DNA of 64,000 bases, taken from positions 186,001-250,000 of the forward strand of contig JAXMAB010000005.1 of assembly GCA_046350655.1 (NCBI GenBank). The letters are read 5' to 3'. Shown here in pieces: positions 1 through 9,744 of this stretch (position 1 is its first letter; every line of letters begins with the position of its first letter). The DNA is from JAEUHO01 sp046350655 (GTDB lineage: Bacteria; Planctomycetota; PLA2; JAEUHO01). Position numbers and translations under genes: made by a program. The notes under the pieces were generated by a model, which did no database searches, was not told the DNA's origin, and saw only the letters and a program-made list of their open reading frames with translations.

Positions 1-1
1 G

Positions 2-508
2 AACGCGGCCGGCGTCGCCGAGTCGGCCCCCGTGCTGCCCCCCGACGACGCGTTGTTCGACCGCACCCTCGCCACGAACGTCCGCGGCCCGTGGGTCGTC
101 ACCACCGCGTGCCTCCCCGACATGATCGCGGCCCGCCGCGGCGTCGTCGTCAACGTCGCGAGCACCGCGGGCCTGCGGGCCTTCAAGTACGTCGCGGCCT
201 ACGTCGCGAGCAAACACGCGCTCGTCGGGCTCACGCGGGCGCTGGCCGAGGACCTCCGCGGCAAGGGCGTCACCGTCCACGCCGTGTGCCCCGGCTTCCT
301 CGACACCCCCATGACCGACCGCACCGTCGCGAAGATCATGGCCGCGACCGGACGCACCCGCGCGCAGGCGATCACCGACGTGCTCGCCACCGACCACCAG
401 ACCCGGCTGCTGCACCCCGACGAGGTCGCCGCCGCGGTCCTCGCGCTCGTCGCCGACGCGTCCGTCACCGGCGCCCCGTCCGGGACCGGGTCCATCGTCG
501 AGCTCTGA
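2..508 (+). CDS. SDR-family oxidoreductase, 5' end outside window
   Basis: C-terminal 168 residues of a short-chain dehydrogenase/reductase; the reading frame is open at the left edge, so the Rossmann TGxxxGxG segment is missing. The visible part begins at the NAAG motif, followed by the active-site serine region (VNVASTAG), the catalytic YVASK pair and the PG motif (VCPGFLDTP) after the active site. These are the classical SDR landmarks and indicate an NAD(P)-dependent alcohol or 3-hydroxyacyl dehydrogenase or reductase. The following gene converges on it after 18 bases. Because the neighbouring operon encodes acyl-CoA catabolism, a 3-hydroxyacyl-CoA dehydrogenase role is plausible, but this is inferred from context only. 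Confidence 0.9.
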   Translation, partial: NAAGVAESAPVLPPDDALFDRTLATNVRGPWVVTTACLPDMIAARRGVVVNVASTAGLRAFKYVAAYVASKHALVGLTRALAEDLRGKGVTVHAVCPGFLDTPMTDRTVAKIMAATGRTRAQAITDVLATDHQTRLLHPDEVAAAVLALVADASVTGAPSGTGSIVEL

Positions 509-526
509 CCCGCGCGGCGGCGCGAA

Positions 527-1057
527 TCAGCCGTCGATGTCGCCGAGCAACCAGACGCCGCCGGCCTTCACGCACCCGTAACGCGCCTTCGCCGCGCCGT
601 CCCCCGCGCCGAACGTGATCGTCCAGGTCACCCAGGCCTCGCCGCCCCGCGGTCCCGACTCGGCCTTCACGAACGTCGGCGCGCCCGCGGCGAGGTGCTT
701 GCGGACGAGGTCCGCCACGCGGTCGAGCCGCCGGACCTCGTCGCCTTCGTACCGGGCCGGCTCCTTGTAGCGGCGCGCCTCGTCGCGCCCCTTGTAGGCG
801 ACGAGCGAGGCCAGCTTCGCACCCGCGCCCTGCTCGCCACCGGCCCGCACCGTCGCGAACAGCTCCTCGAGCCGCGCCTTCACCGCGGCCTCGGGCGCCG
901 CGTCGGGAACCGACGCCGCCGGCGCCGAGGTCGCGCCGGCCACCGGGCCTTGCGTCGGCGGAACGGTTCCGCCGCCCTTCGGGTCGCCGCAGCCCGGGAG
1001 CCCACACGACGCGAGCGCGGCGAGGACGACGGACGGGAACGCGGCGGGACGGCGCAT
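527..1057 (-). CDS. Predicted lipoprotein of unknown function
   Basis: A 176-residue protein that I do not recognise. The N-terminus is a lipoprotein signal: MRRP, a hydrophobic stretch and the lipobox LPGC at about residues 20-23, so the mature protein should be lipid-anchored from Cys23. A Gly/Pro/Ala-rich linker (about 25-55) precedes a small mixed domain with the motifs VKARLEELFATV and WVTWTITFGAG and ends GGVWLLGDIDG, which resembles small NTF2-like or DUF4878-type folds; that is only a guess. It lies downstream of the oxidoreductase gene on the same strand, separated by 70 bases that contain one dispersed element. Confidence 0.72.
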   Translation of the reverse strand: MRRPAAFPSVVLAALASCGLPGCGDPKGGGTVPPTQGPVAGATSAPAASVPDAAPEAAVKARLEELFATVRAGGEQGAGAKLASLVAYKGRDEARRYKEPARYEGDEVRRLDRVADLVRKHLAAGAPTFVKAESGPRGGEAWVTWTITFGAGDGAAKARYGCVKAGGVWLLGDIDG

Positions 1058-1103
1058 CGGCGGCTCCGGGACGGGGCCCCGACGTATAGCGGTCCGGCGC
1101 CCG

Positions 1104-1120
1104 GCACGCGAGGCCCGGCC
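1104..1120. repeat. Dispersed GC palindrome element, half copy
   Basis: GCACGCGAGGCCCGGCC, a half-site variant of the element described at 13671-13710, between the oxidoreductase stop and the lipoprotein start. Confidence 0.6.
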
Positions 1121-1127
1121 CGCGCCG

Positions 1128-2600
1128 TCAGCCGCCGGCGTCGGGGGGCGCCACCAGCCGGCGGCGGCCGTCGGGCGACGTGCGGACCGTCGGGTCGCCG
1201 GGCGTGAACGCCTTGTCCCAGAGCTTGCACGTGACCTGGAGGTGGCGCTGGTCGAGCCCCTCGCAGTAGTTCGTGAACTCGCAGCGGCGCACCGCGGCGC
1301 CGCGGCCCGCGCGGACCTTCTCGAACCAGTCGGGGTCGGCCAGCGTCTGGCGGGCGGAGGCGACGACGTCGGCGTGGCCGGCGGCGAGGACGGCCTCGGC
1401 CTGCTCGAACGTCGCGATGCCGCCGGCGGCGACGACGGGCGTCGCGTGGCCCGCGGCGCGCACGGCCGCGCGGACGGCGGCGGCGAGCGGGACGTTGCGG
1501 CCGAAGGGGCCGCGGGCGTCGCCGCGCACGGTGGGCATGCACTCGTGGCCGGACGGGCCGGTGTAGGGGTACGCGGCCTCGCCGACGCGCGGCGCGCGCG
1601 CGTCCTCGAACTTGCCGCCCTTGCTGACGGAGAGGAAGTCGACGCCCGCGGCGGCGAACGCGGCGCCGAAGCGCGCGGCCTCGTCGACGCCCGTGCCGCC
1701 CTCGATCGCCTCGTCGCCGAGGAAGCGGAGGCCGACGGCGAAGTCGCCGACGCGCGCGCGGACGGCCGCGATCACCTCGAGGGGGAGGCGGAGGCGGCCC
1801 TCGAAGGTCGTCCCGTAGCCGTCGGCGCGCGTGTTGAGGCGCGAGAGGAACGACGCCATGGTGTAGGCGTGCGCGAAGTGGAGCTCGACGCCGTCGAAGC
1901 CCGCGTCGCGGACGCGCGCGGCGGCGTCGGCGAAGAGGCCCGGGAGCGTGCGCGGGAGGTCGCGGACGTGCGGCAGGTGCACGTCGGTGACGCGTTCGCG
2001 GGCGCCGCGGTCGAGGGCCTCGAGCTCGCGGGCGTCGAGGACCGCCTCGAGCTCGGCGCGGGTCGCGGCGAGGAGGCGGGCGCGGACCTCGGCCTCGGGC
2101 GCGGCGCGGAGGTCGTCGCGCGCGAGCGCGCGGGCGGCGCGCGCGCGGAGGTCGTCGGTGACCGGGAGGAAGCGGCCGAGGTAGGCCTCGGGGGCGGGAC
2201 GGCGGCGGATCGCGAGGAAGTCGATGACCTGCACGAAGCACCGCGTCGCGCCGCCGCTCGCCTCGCGGACCGCCGCCGCGAGCCGCGCGAGGCCGGGGAC
2301 GAAGCGGTCGTGGCCGACGCGGAGCAGCGGCCCGCTCGGCACGTCGCGGATCCCGGTGGCCTCGACGACGAGGACGCCGGGGCGGCCCGCGGCGAACCGG
2401 CGGTACCAGTCGAGGACGTCGTCGGTGACGGCGCCGTCGTCGCTCGCGCGCCACGGGACCATCGCCGGGACCCAGGTGCGCGTGGCCGCGACGACGCGGG
2501 CGCCGAGGCGGACCGGCGTGAACCAGCGGCCCCGCGCGGCCTCCTCGGCCGTCGGCCACCGGGCGGGGAGCAGCGGGTGGTGGACGCGGGGCTCGGGCAC
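1128..2600 (-). CDS. NADH:flavin oxidoreductase, old yellow enzyme family
   Basis: A 490-residue FMN-dependent oxidoreductase of the OYE / 2,4-dienoyl-CoA reductase superfamily. The (beta/alpha)8 landmarks are visible: HFAHAYTM at residues 241-248 and NTRADGYG at 256-263 followed by EGR, matching the family H.AH.Y and N.R.D.YGGS.ENR motifs. A helical insertion occupies about 150-215. The C-terminus (CEFTNYCEGLD...VTCKLW) is Cys-rich and resembles the reductase half of 2-aminobenzoyl-CoA monooxygenase/reductase-type proteins; the N-terminal hydroxylase half of those fusions is absent here. It diverges from the acyl-CoA operon starting at 2698. The GTG start is chosen because a TAGGCT hexamer ends 6 bases upstream and there is no Shine-Dalgarno sequence, suggesting a leaderless mRNA. 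Substrate unknown; an aromatic or enoyl-CoA is inferred from context. Confidence 0.85.
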   Translation of the reverse strand: MPEPRVHHPLLPARWPTAEEAARGRWFTPVRLGARVVAATRTWVPAMVPWRASDDGAVTDDVLDWYRRFAAGRPGVLVVEATGIRDVPSGPLLRVGHDRFVPGLARLAAAVREASGGATRCFVQVIDFLAIRRRPAPEAYLGRFLPVTDDLRARAARALARDDLRAAPEAEVRARLLAATRAELEAVLDARELEALDRGARERVTDVHLPHVRDLPRTLPGLFADAAARVRDAGFDGVELHFAHAYTMASFLSRLNTRADGYGTTFEGRLRLPLEVIAAVRARVGDFAVGLRFLGDEAIEGGTGVDEAARFGAAFAAAGVDFLSVSKGGKFEDARAPRVGEAAYPYTGPSGHECMPTVRGDARGPFGRNVPLAAAVRAAVRAAGHATPVVAAGGIATFEQAEAVLAAGHADVVASARQTLADPDWFEKVRAGRGAAVRRCEFTNYCEGLDQRHLQVTCKLWDKAFTPGDPTVRTSPDGRRRLVAPPDAGG

Positions 2601-2606
2601 GCCGCC

Positions 2607-2612
2607 AGCCTA
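2607..2612 (-). promoter_or_regulatory. Leaderless -10 box (TAGGCT)
   Basis: Reads TAGGCT on the minus strand and ends exactly 6 nt before the GTG of the oxidoreductase. Spacing and lack of a ribosome site fit a transcript starting at the start codon. Confidence 0.65.
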
Positions 2613-2639
2613 CGGCTCCGACCCGCCCGCGCTCCACGG

Positions 2640-2669
2640 TTGAGGGCCCCGTGGCGGGCCCCGTAGACT
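2640..2669 (+). promoter_or_regulatory. Sigma70-like promoter of the acyl-CoA operon
   Basis: TTGAGG (2640-2645), an 18-base spacer and TAGACT (2664-2669), followed by a leader of roughly 20 nt to the ATG at 2698. It is back-to-back with the promoter of the divergent oxidoreductase. Confidence 0.6.
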
Positions 2670-2697
2670 GTCGCGCCCTCCGCCCCCGAGACCGCCC

Positions 2698-3528
2698 ATG
2701 ACCGCCGCCCCGAACCCGACCCCGCCCCCCGCCCCCGCCGGCCCCCTCTTCGAGTGGGCCGTGGACCGGGGGGTCGCGACGCTGACGCTCTCGCGCCCCG
2801 AGGTGCTCAACGCGCTCACGTTCGAGGTGTACGCCGCGCTCGCGAAGAAGCTGCGCGACCTGCGCGACGACGACAGCGTGCGCGCCCTCGTGATCACGGG
2901 CAAGGGCCGCGGCTTCTGCTCCGGCGGCGACGTCGACGGCATCATCGGCGCGCTCTTCGAGTGCGACACGCGCGACGTCGTCGAGTTCACGCGCATGACC
3001 GGCGAGGTGGTCGAGAACCTGCGCCGCCTCGACCGGCCCGTGGTCGCGGCGATCAACGGGATCGCCGCCGGCGCGGGCGCGGTGATCGCGCTCGCCTGCG
3101 ACCTCCGCGTCATGGGCGAGGGCACGAAGTTCGCGTTCCTCTTCAGCAAGGTCGGGCTCGCCGGCGCCGACATGGGCGCCGCCTACCTCCTGCCGCGGGT
3201 CGTCGGCCTCGGCCGCGCGACGGAGATCCTCTACCTCGGCGACCCGATCGAGGCGCAGGCCGCGCTCGCCATGGGCCTCGCGAACCGCGTCGTCCCGCGC
3301 GACCAGGTGCTCGCCGAGGCGACCGCCCTCGCGCGCCGGCTCGCCGACGGGCCCACCTTCGCGCTCGGCATGACGAAGCGCCTCCTCGTCCACGAGGCGT
3401 CCATGGACCTCGCGTCGGCGATCGAGGTCGAGGCCGTCGCGCAGGCGCTGCTGCTGCGCGCCAAGGACCACCGCCACTTCTACGACGCCTACAAGGCCGG
3501 GCGCCCCGCGGCCTTCGAGGGGCGGTGA
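2698..3528 (+). CDS. Enoyl-CoA hydratase/isomerase family protein
   Basis: A 276-residue crotonase-fold protein with a Pro-rich N-terminal 16 residues. The first oxyanion-hole loop is FCSGGD at 73-78 and the second is GIAAGAGAVIALACDLR at about 121-137. The segment VGLAGADMGAAYLLPR (152-167) has Ala/Asp where classical 2-enoyl-CoA hydratases carry the first catalytic Glu. This variant is typical of the hydratase subfamily found in aromatic acyl-CoA clusters. Predicted to hydrate or isomerise a CoA thioester. First gene of an operon; the next gene starts 4 bases after its stop. Confidence 0.9.
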   Translation: MTAAPNPTPPPAPAGPLFEWAVDRGVATLTLSRPEVLNALTFEVYAALAKKLRDLRDDDSVRALVITGKGRGFCSGGDVDGIIGALFECDTRDVVEFTRMTGEVVENLRRLDRPVVAAINGIAAGAGAVIALACDLRVMGEGTKFAFLFSKVGLAGADMGAAYLLPRVVGLGRATEILYLGDPIEAQAALAMGLANRVVPRDQVLAEATALARRLADGPTFALGMTKRLLVHEASMDLASAIEVEAVAQALLLRAKDHRHFYDAYKAGRPAAFEGR

Positions 3529-3532
3529 CGCG

Positions 3533-4734
<1,202 letters not shown>

Positions 4735-4738
<4 letters not shown>

Positions 4739-6078
4739 GCGACTCCCCGTACTGGAACCCCAAGACCGAGACGATGCCGCGGGAGGACCTCCGTCGGCTC
4801 CAGGGGAAGAAGCTGCGCGCCATGGTCGCGCGCGCGCACGCGCGGAGCCCGTTCCACCGGCGGCTCCTCGACGGGGCGGGGGTCAAGCCCGAGCGCATCC
4901 GCGGGCTGGACGACCTGAAGCGCCTGCCGTTCACGACCCGCGAGGCGTGGATGGAGTGCCAGGGCCAGGTGCCGATGTTCGGCGACATGCTCGCGCAGCC
5001 CGTGGACGACGCGGTCCGCTACCACATGACGAGCGGCACGACCGGCCGCCGGCCCCTGCGCGTCCTCGACAGCCGGCTCGACTGGAAGTGGATCGCGGAG
5101 TGCTGGTGCTACGGCTTCCACGGCTTCGGCGTGCGCCCGCACGACCGCGTGTTCTTCGCCTTCTCGTACGCGACGTTCATCGGCTTCTGGGGCGCGCACT
5201 ACGCGTGCGAGAAGATGGGCGTGATGGTGCTCCCCTCGGGCAACATGACGACGCCGAACCGCGTCCGCGTGATCGAGGAGATGGGCGCGACGGTCGTGTG
5301 CGCCACGCCGACCTACGCGCTCCGCATGGCGCAGGAGGCGCGCGAGCTGGGCGTCGACCTCGTGAACGGCTCCGTGCAGCGGCTCATCGTCTCGGGCGAG
5401 CCCGCGGGCTCGATCCCCGCCACGAAGAAGATGATCGAGGCGCAGTGGGGCGCGAAGGTCGGCGACACCGCCGGCATGACCGAGCTCGGCACGATCATGA
5501 TGTTCGAGTGCGCGCACCAGCCGGGCGGCGCCCACGTCATCGAGGACCACTTCGTCGAGGAGGTCATCGACCCGGCCACCGGCCAGGAGGTCGGGTACGG
5601 CGAGCAGGGCGAGCGCGTCGTCACGTCGTTCGGCCGCGGCATGATCCCCGTCATCCGCTACCGCACGCGCGACCTCGTCGTGAAGGTGCCCGGCAGCCGC
5701 TGCCGCTGCGGCCGCACCTTCGACCTCTACGAGGGCGGCATCCTCGGCCGCGTCGACGACATGCTGCTCGTCCGCGGCACCAACGTCTACCCGCGGGCCG
5801 TCGAGGCGATCGTGCGCGAGTACCCCGTGGTGGACGAGTTCCAGATCCGCCTGTGGACCGAGGAGGGCATCCGCGACGAGATCGGGGTGCGCTACGAGGT
5901 GCGGGCGGGCCACGAGCAGGGCGTCGAGCAGGCGGTCGCCGCCCTCCAGAAGGACCTCGTGCGCAACCACGAGGGGCTCAACTTCCACCTCGAGCGCGTG
6001 CCCACCGGCACGCTGCCGCGGTTCGAGCTGAAGGCCAAGCGCGTCAAGGACGACCGGGTCGTGAAGGGCGGTGCGTGA
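4735..6078 (+). CDS. PaaK-type AMP-binding acyl-CoA ligase
   Basis: A 447-residue member of the adenylate-forming family, closest in layout to phenylacetate-CoA ligases (about 430-450 residues). The ATP-binding loop is TSGTTG at 99-104, the adenine motif GMTELG lies near 245 and the hinge motif YRTRDL near 306. A CRCG motif follows the hinge, and NVYPRAVE, the PaaK C-terminal signature, lies near 350. It would activate an aromatic or short carboxylic acid as the CoA thioester using ATP. The start overlaps the dehydrogenase stop by 4 bases and the stop overlaps the next gene's ATG by one base. Substrate inferred only from neighbours. Confidence 0.92.
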
Positions 6079-6278
6079 TGAAGGACCTCGCCGGGAGGGA
6101 GATGACCTCCACCGAGAAGCGGCTGCTCAAGGCCTTCGACGGCCTCGAGAAGCTCCTCGCCGAGCCCGACCTCGCCCCGTGCGTCGTCGCGAACCTCAAG
6201 GAGGCCGCGGCCGCGCTGCAGGTGGCGATCCTCGACCTCGGGCTGCGGGCCGAGCGCCCCGACGAGCTGCACCTGTGA
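6078..6278 (+). CDS. Small conserved-looking protein in acyl-CoA operon
   Basis: A 66-residue soluble, helical and charged protein (MKDLAGREMTSTEKRLLKAF...). Its ATG overlaps the ligase stop by one base (TGATG) and its stop overlaps the next GTG (GTGA), so it is locked into the operon by translational coupling at both ends. No Cys, no membrane segment and no recognised domain. I do not know its function; the coupling argues that it is a real gene and perhaps an accessory or regulatory subunit of a neighbouring enzyme. Confidence 0.75.
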   Translation: MKDLAGREMTSTEKRLLKAFDGLEKLLAEPDLAPCVVANLKEAAAALQVAILDLGLRAERPDELHL

Positions 6279-6697
6279 CCGGCAGCGTGCACCCCGAGCC
6301 CCCCCACCGCCGCATCGACCCGCCGTCGCTGCCGCCGCCGAAGGGCTACAGCAACGGCGTGCTCGCGGCGCCGGGCCGCACGCTCTACCTCGCCGGCCAG
6401 GTCGGCTGGGACCGCGACGAGCGGTTCGCCGAGGGCCTCCCCGCCCAGGTGGACCGGGCGCTCGCGAACCTCGTCGCGGTCCTCGCGGAGGCCGGCGGCC
6501 GGCCCGAGCACCTCGTCTCGATGCGCATCTACACGCGCTCCGTCGAGGCCTGGCGCGCGCAGGGCAAGGCGATCGGCGAGGCGTGGCGCCGCCACCTCGG
6601 CCGGTGGTACCCCTCCATGACGCTGATCGAGGTGCCGCGCCTCTACGACGCGCCCGCGCTCGTCGAGATCGAGAGCGTCGCCGTCGTCCCCGTCTGA
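6275..6697 (+). CDS. RidA/YjgF/UK114 family protein
   Basis: A 140-residue RidA-fold protein. Recognisable features are the N-terminal KGYSNGV segment, LAGQVGWD, the helix QVDRALANLVAVLAEAGG, MRIYTR and the C-terminal VEIESVAVVPV strand. RidA-family members hydrolyse reactive enamine/imine intermediates; subfamily members that travel with aromatic acyl-CoA genes have uncharacterised roles. The usual conserved Arg of the active-site strand is not obvious in the form found in RidA proper. The GTG start overlaps the previous stop. Last gene of the operon, followed by a dispersed element and a convergent gene. Confidence 0.88.
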   Translation: MTGSVHPEPPHRRIDPPSLPPPKGYSNGVLAAPGRTLYLAGQVGWDRDERFAEGLPAQVDRALANLVAVLAEAGGRPEHLVSMRIYTRSVEAWRAQGKAIGEAWRRHLGRWYPSMTLIEVPRLYDAPALVEIESVAVVPV

Positions 6698-6723
6698 CCC
6701 CGCGGGGCCGGGGTCGAGCGCGC

Positions 6724-6739
6724 GGGACCGCGAGGCCCG
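6724..6739. repeat. Dispersed GC palindrome element, half copy
   Basis: GGGACCGCGAGGCCCG, 27 bases after the RidA stop, between convergent genes. The rest of the 142-base gap shows only GC-rich inverted repeats. Confidence 0.7.
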
Positions 6740-6839
6740 CCCGCCCCCGAGGGACGCGCGGCGACGGCGGCCGGACGACGCCCTCCGGCCGGTCGTCCCC
6801 CGGCGATCGGGTCGGGCCCGTCCGCCGCCGGCGGCGGCG

Positions 6840-7082
6840 TCACCGCGGGCCGCCGCCGAACCGCCACCAGCGTGACGAGATGCCGTACGCGAAGGACGCC
6901 AGGAACAGCACGAACGAGAGGCCGACGAGGATCTGCCCGAGCGCCGCGAGGTCGGGCCGGCGCGCTTCGGAGACCCACGTGAGGGTCCCGCCCGCGAGCA
7001 TGAGGAGCCCCACGACGAACGCGACCATGGACGCGCACGCGTCCGAGCACCCGAGCGCCTGCCGCTGTTCGTAGTCTTCCAT
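6840..7082 (-). CDS. Small two-helix membrane protein
   Basis: An 80-residue protein with two predicted transmembrane helices (about 20-38, MVAFVVGLLMLAGG, and 48-66, LGQILVGLSFVLFLAS) and a short basic C-terminus. ATG chosen because GGGAGG lies 7-12 bases upstream and a TACGCT box (minus strand, 7100-7105) lies further up. Not recognised; no catalytic residue is evident. Confidence 0.7.
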   Translation of the reverse strand: MEDYEQRQALGCSDACASMVAFVVGLLMLAGGTLTWVSEARRPDLAALGQILVGLSFVLFLASFAYGISSRWWRFGGGPR

Positions 7083-7099
7083 GGCGGACCTCCCGGGAC

Positions 7100-7105
7100 A
7101 GCGTA
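7100..7105 (-). promoter_or_regulatory. -10 box (TACGCT), leadered gene
   Basis: TACGCT on the minus strand, 17 nt before the ATG of the 80-residue membrane protein. A GGGAGG ribosome site sits between them. Confidence 0.5.
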
Positions 7106-7163
7106 CCCCGCGCGGTCGCGGCGCGGGGGTGCGACCCCGGATGGCGGATCGCGCCCCCGTGGG

Positions 7164-7169
7164 TAGAAC
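7164..7169 (+). promoter_or_regulatory. Leaderless -10 box (TAGAAC)
   Basis: TAGAAC ends exactly 6 nt before the GTG at 7176; no Shine-Dalgarno is visible. Confidence 0.62.
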
Positions 7170-7175
7170 GCGGGC

Positions 7176-7994
7176 GTGCGGCTCTCGCTCGTCTTCTACA
7201 TGTTCCTCGCGCGGATGGCCGTCGGGACCCTCTGGGCCCTCCCGGTCGTCATGAACATGCGGCCCGCGGAGCGGCACCTGCGCTTCCAGCTGGTGCTCGC
7301 CATGGTCCTCGCCGGCGGCGCGGCGGCGCTCTACGGCGCCGCGCTCGGCGACGACCTCCACCCCGAGTGGCCCCGCGGCCTCGCGGCGTTCACGACGCTG
7401 TCGGGCGGCCTGCCCGTCACGCTCGTCCTCGTCACCGCGCTCGCGCTCGTCGCGAACTTCCTCTTCGGCACCTACCGCCGTACCGCGGGCCGCGTCGTGC
7501 TCGTCGTCGCCTGCGCGGTCGGCATCCTGCCGGTCCTCGGCACGGCCCACATGCCGCCCGGCGACGAGCCGTGGCAGCTCGCGGGCCGCACGACGCTCGG
7601 GCTGCTCGGCGGCGCCGCCATGGGCGGCGTCAACGACGCGATGATCCTCGGCCACTTCTACCTGATGATCAAGGGCCTCCCGCTCGAGGCGCTCAAGCGC
7701 TCGGGCTACTGGTGCGTCGGCGTGCTCCTCGCGCGCGTCGTCGGGTTCGGCCTCGTCCTCCTCTTCTGGCCCGGCGCGCAGGACGTCCTCCTCGGCCGCG
7801 AGATCATCTGGACGGCGTGGCGGGTGTGCTTCGGCTTCTTCGGCCCGCTGACGCTCATCTGGATGACCCGCGACGCGCTGAAGTACCGCCACACGCAGGC
7901 GGCGACGGGCATCCTCTACGTCGCCATCTTCTTCATGCTGATGGGCGAGCTCGCCGCGACGTGGATCGAGGCGCGCACGGGCTTCCCGGTATGA
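7176..7994 (+). CDS. Polytopic membrane protein, unknown function
   Basis: A 272-residue integral membrane protein with about seven hydrophobic segments: near 5-25, 36-55, 72-95, 105-120, 140-165, 180-200 and 245-260. Loops contain HMPPGDEPWQ and a conserved-looking GGVNDAMILGHFYLMIKG stretch; a helix with His in the membrane could bind metal or haem, but nothing here proves it. I do not recognise the family. The GTG start is fixed by the 6-nt spacing to a TAGAAC box. The downstream glycosyltransferase starts 13 bases after the stop and may be co-transcribed. Confidence 0.78.
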   Translation: MRLSLVFYMFLARMAVGTLWALPVVMNMRPAERHLRFQLVLAMVLAGGAAALYGAALGDDLHPEWPRGLAAFTTLSGGLPVTLVLVTALALVANFLFGTYRRTAGRVVLVVACAVGILPVLGTAHMPPGDEPWQLAGRTTLGLLGGAAMGGVNDAMILGHFYLMIKGLPLEALKRSGYWCVGVLLARVVGFGLVLLFWPGAQDVLLGREIIWTAWRVCFGFFGPLTLIWMTRDALKYRHTQAATGILYVAIFFMLMGELAATWIEARTGFPV

Positions 7995-8007
7995 CGGGCC
8001 CGCGGGC

Positions 8008-9244
8008 GTGAGGGCGGCGGCGCGCCGCGTCGCGTTCGTCCACCCGAACCTCGGGTTCGGCGGCGCCGAGCGCGTCCTCGTCGAGCAGGTGCGCGCGCTG
8101 GCGGGGACCGACGTCGTGGTCGACGTCTTCCTGACCGGGAACCCCGAGCTGCGCCACCTCGAGCCCGCCGTCCGCGCCGCGCACCCCCGCGTCGAGCGGA
8201 TCGAGGCGGCGACGTCGAGCGGCGACCTCGCGCGGCGGCTCGTGCGCGACCGGCACGCGCTGGTGGTCACGAGCATCGACCCCCGCGGCCTGCGCGCGGC
8301 CGCCCACGCGCGGCGGTTCCCCTGGCGGCGCCGCCCCGCCGTGGTCGCGGTCGTCCACTCGCGGTACCCCGCCGCCGTGCACGGCCTCGGCGGCCGCGCC
8401 CGCGCGGCGGACGTCGTCCTCGCCACCGACGACGTCGCGGCGTCGCTCGCGCCGGCGCTCGGCCTGCCGCCGTCGCGGTTCGCGGTCGCGCGCCCGCTGG
8501 TCGCCGCGTTCCTCCCCGCCGCGGGCGAGGCCGAACGCGCCGCCGCGCGCGCCCTGCGCGCGTCGTTCGGCGTCGGCGAGGGCGCGACGCTGCTCGGCGT
8601 CCACGGCCGCATCGCCCCCGAGAAGGGCGTCCTCGAGGCGATCGACGCCTGGCGGCGGGGGGGGGCGGGCCGGCCACGACGTCCACCTCGTCGTCGCGGG
8701 CCGTCGCGTCGAGCCGACGGAGTGGGGCGGCGCCGCGTTCCTCGCCGCGCTCGACGACCGCCGCCGGGCCGTCGCGGCCGCCCCCGCGCTCGCGGACCGC
8801 TTCCACGAGGTGGGCGCGGGCCCGACGCCGCTCGCCCTCCTCTGCGCGCTCGACGTCTTCCTCCTCCCGTCGCAGCACGAGGGGCTGATGCCGCTGGCGA
8901 TCCTCGAGGCGCTCGCCGTCGGCGCACCCGTCGTCGCGACCGCCGTCGGGGGCATCGGGCGCTGCCTCGTGGCCGGACGCGACGCGGTGCTCCTCCCGCG
9001 CGACCCCGACGACGGCTCGGCCCACCCGCCCGGCTTCGCCGCGACCCTCGCGGCCGCGATCGCGCCCCTGCTCGCCGACCCGGCGTCGCGCGCGCGCCTC
9101 GGCGAGGCCGGCCGCGCCCGGGCCCACGCCCTCGTCGCGACGAACACGTTCCACGCCGACTTCCGCGCCGCCTGCGACCGCGCGCTCGTCGCCACGCGCT
9201 CCCCCCCGCTCGCGAACGCGGCTACAACGGCCCCGTGCCCCTGA
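8008..9244 (+). CDS. Glycosyltransferase family 4 type, frameshifted at a G9 tract
   Basis: A GT-B glycosyltransferase of about 411 residues once one frame change is allowed. The N-terminal half shows the acceptor-side motif FVHPNLGFGGAERVL and ends in GVHGRIAPEKGVLEAIDAW. The C-terminal donor-binding half, in the next frame, reads AGHDVHLVVAG, FLLPSQHEGLMPLAILEALA and VVATAVGGI, the usual E(x7)E region. The frames join at a run of nine G at 8657-8665; removing one G restores a continuous protein. Predicted to transfer a sugar in envelope or exopolysaccharide synthesis; donor and acceptor unknown. Its 3' end overlaps the next gene's start by 10 bases. Confidence 0.85.
9223..9228 (+). promoter_or_regulatory. 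Leaderless -10 box (TACAAC) inside upstream gene
   Basis: TACAAC ends exactly 6 nt before the GTG at 9235 and lies in the last codons of the glycosyltransferase. It would give the zinc-ribbon gene its own leaderless transcript. Confidence 0.55.
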
Positions 9245-9744
9245 CCCTCGCCTTCGCCTGTCCCGCCTGCGGCGAAGCCGTCGAGGGCGCGCTCGAGCCC
9301 GGCACGACGGGCCTCGCGTGCCCCGCGTGCGCCGTCCGGACCGACCTCCCCGAGGCGCCGGCGCTCGTCGCCGCCGGCGACGCCCACGCCTGCCCCGTCT
9401 GCGGCTCCGCCGACCTCTACCAGCAGCGCGACTTCAACCGCAAGCTCGGCCTCGCGCTCGTCGCGATCGGCGTGCTCACGGGCCCGTTCACGCGCTGGAT
9501 CAGCACCGTCGCGTTCGTGATCCTCGACTTCGGGCTCTACCTCCTCGTGCCCACCGTCGCGATCTGCTACGCGTGCGAGGCGCAGCAGCGCGGCTTCGAC
9601 CGGGCCCGCGGCCCGAAGCCGTTCGACATCGCGGTCCACGACGTCTACCGCTTCGGCAAGCGCTACCCGCCCCGCCGCGCGCTCGCCGTCGCGGGCCCGC
9701 GCAGCCGCGTCCTCCTCCGTGAAGGCAAGGAAGCCTCCGCATGA
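9235..9744 (+). CDS. Double zinc-ribbon membrane protein
   Basis: A 169-residue protein with two Cys-pair units. CPAC (about 8-11) and CPAC (about 30-33) form one zinc ribbon; CPVC (near 54) and CYAC (near 107) could form another around a hydrophobic hairpin (LGLALVAIGVLTGPFTRW...FVILDFGLYLLVPTVAI) that is probably one or two membrane helices. Not assigned to a named family. The start is set by the TACAAC box 6 nt upstream. The stop overlaps the next ATG (ATGA), so the two genes are likely coupled. Confidence 0.78.
   Translation: MPLTLAFACPACGEAVEGALEPGTTGLACPACAVRTDLPEAPALVAAGDAHACPVCGSADLYQQRDFNRKLGLALVAIGVLTGPFTRWISTVAFVILDFGLYLLVPTVAICYACEAQQRGFDRARGPKPFDIAVHDVYRFGKRYPPRRALAVAGPRSRVLLREGKEASA

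Noticed and set aside
880..3477. Very long Arg/Ala/Pro-rich open frames opposite real genes here and throughout the window (e.g. 36-40 kb, 41.9-46.2 kb)
   Set aside because: They are a consequence of extreme GC content; composition is that of out-of-frame codons and they overlap genes with clear domains.
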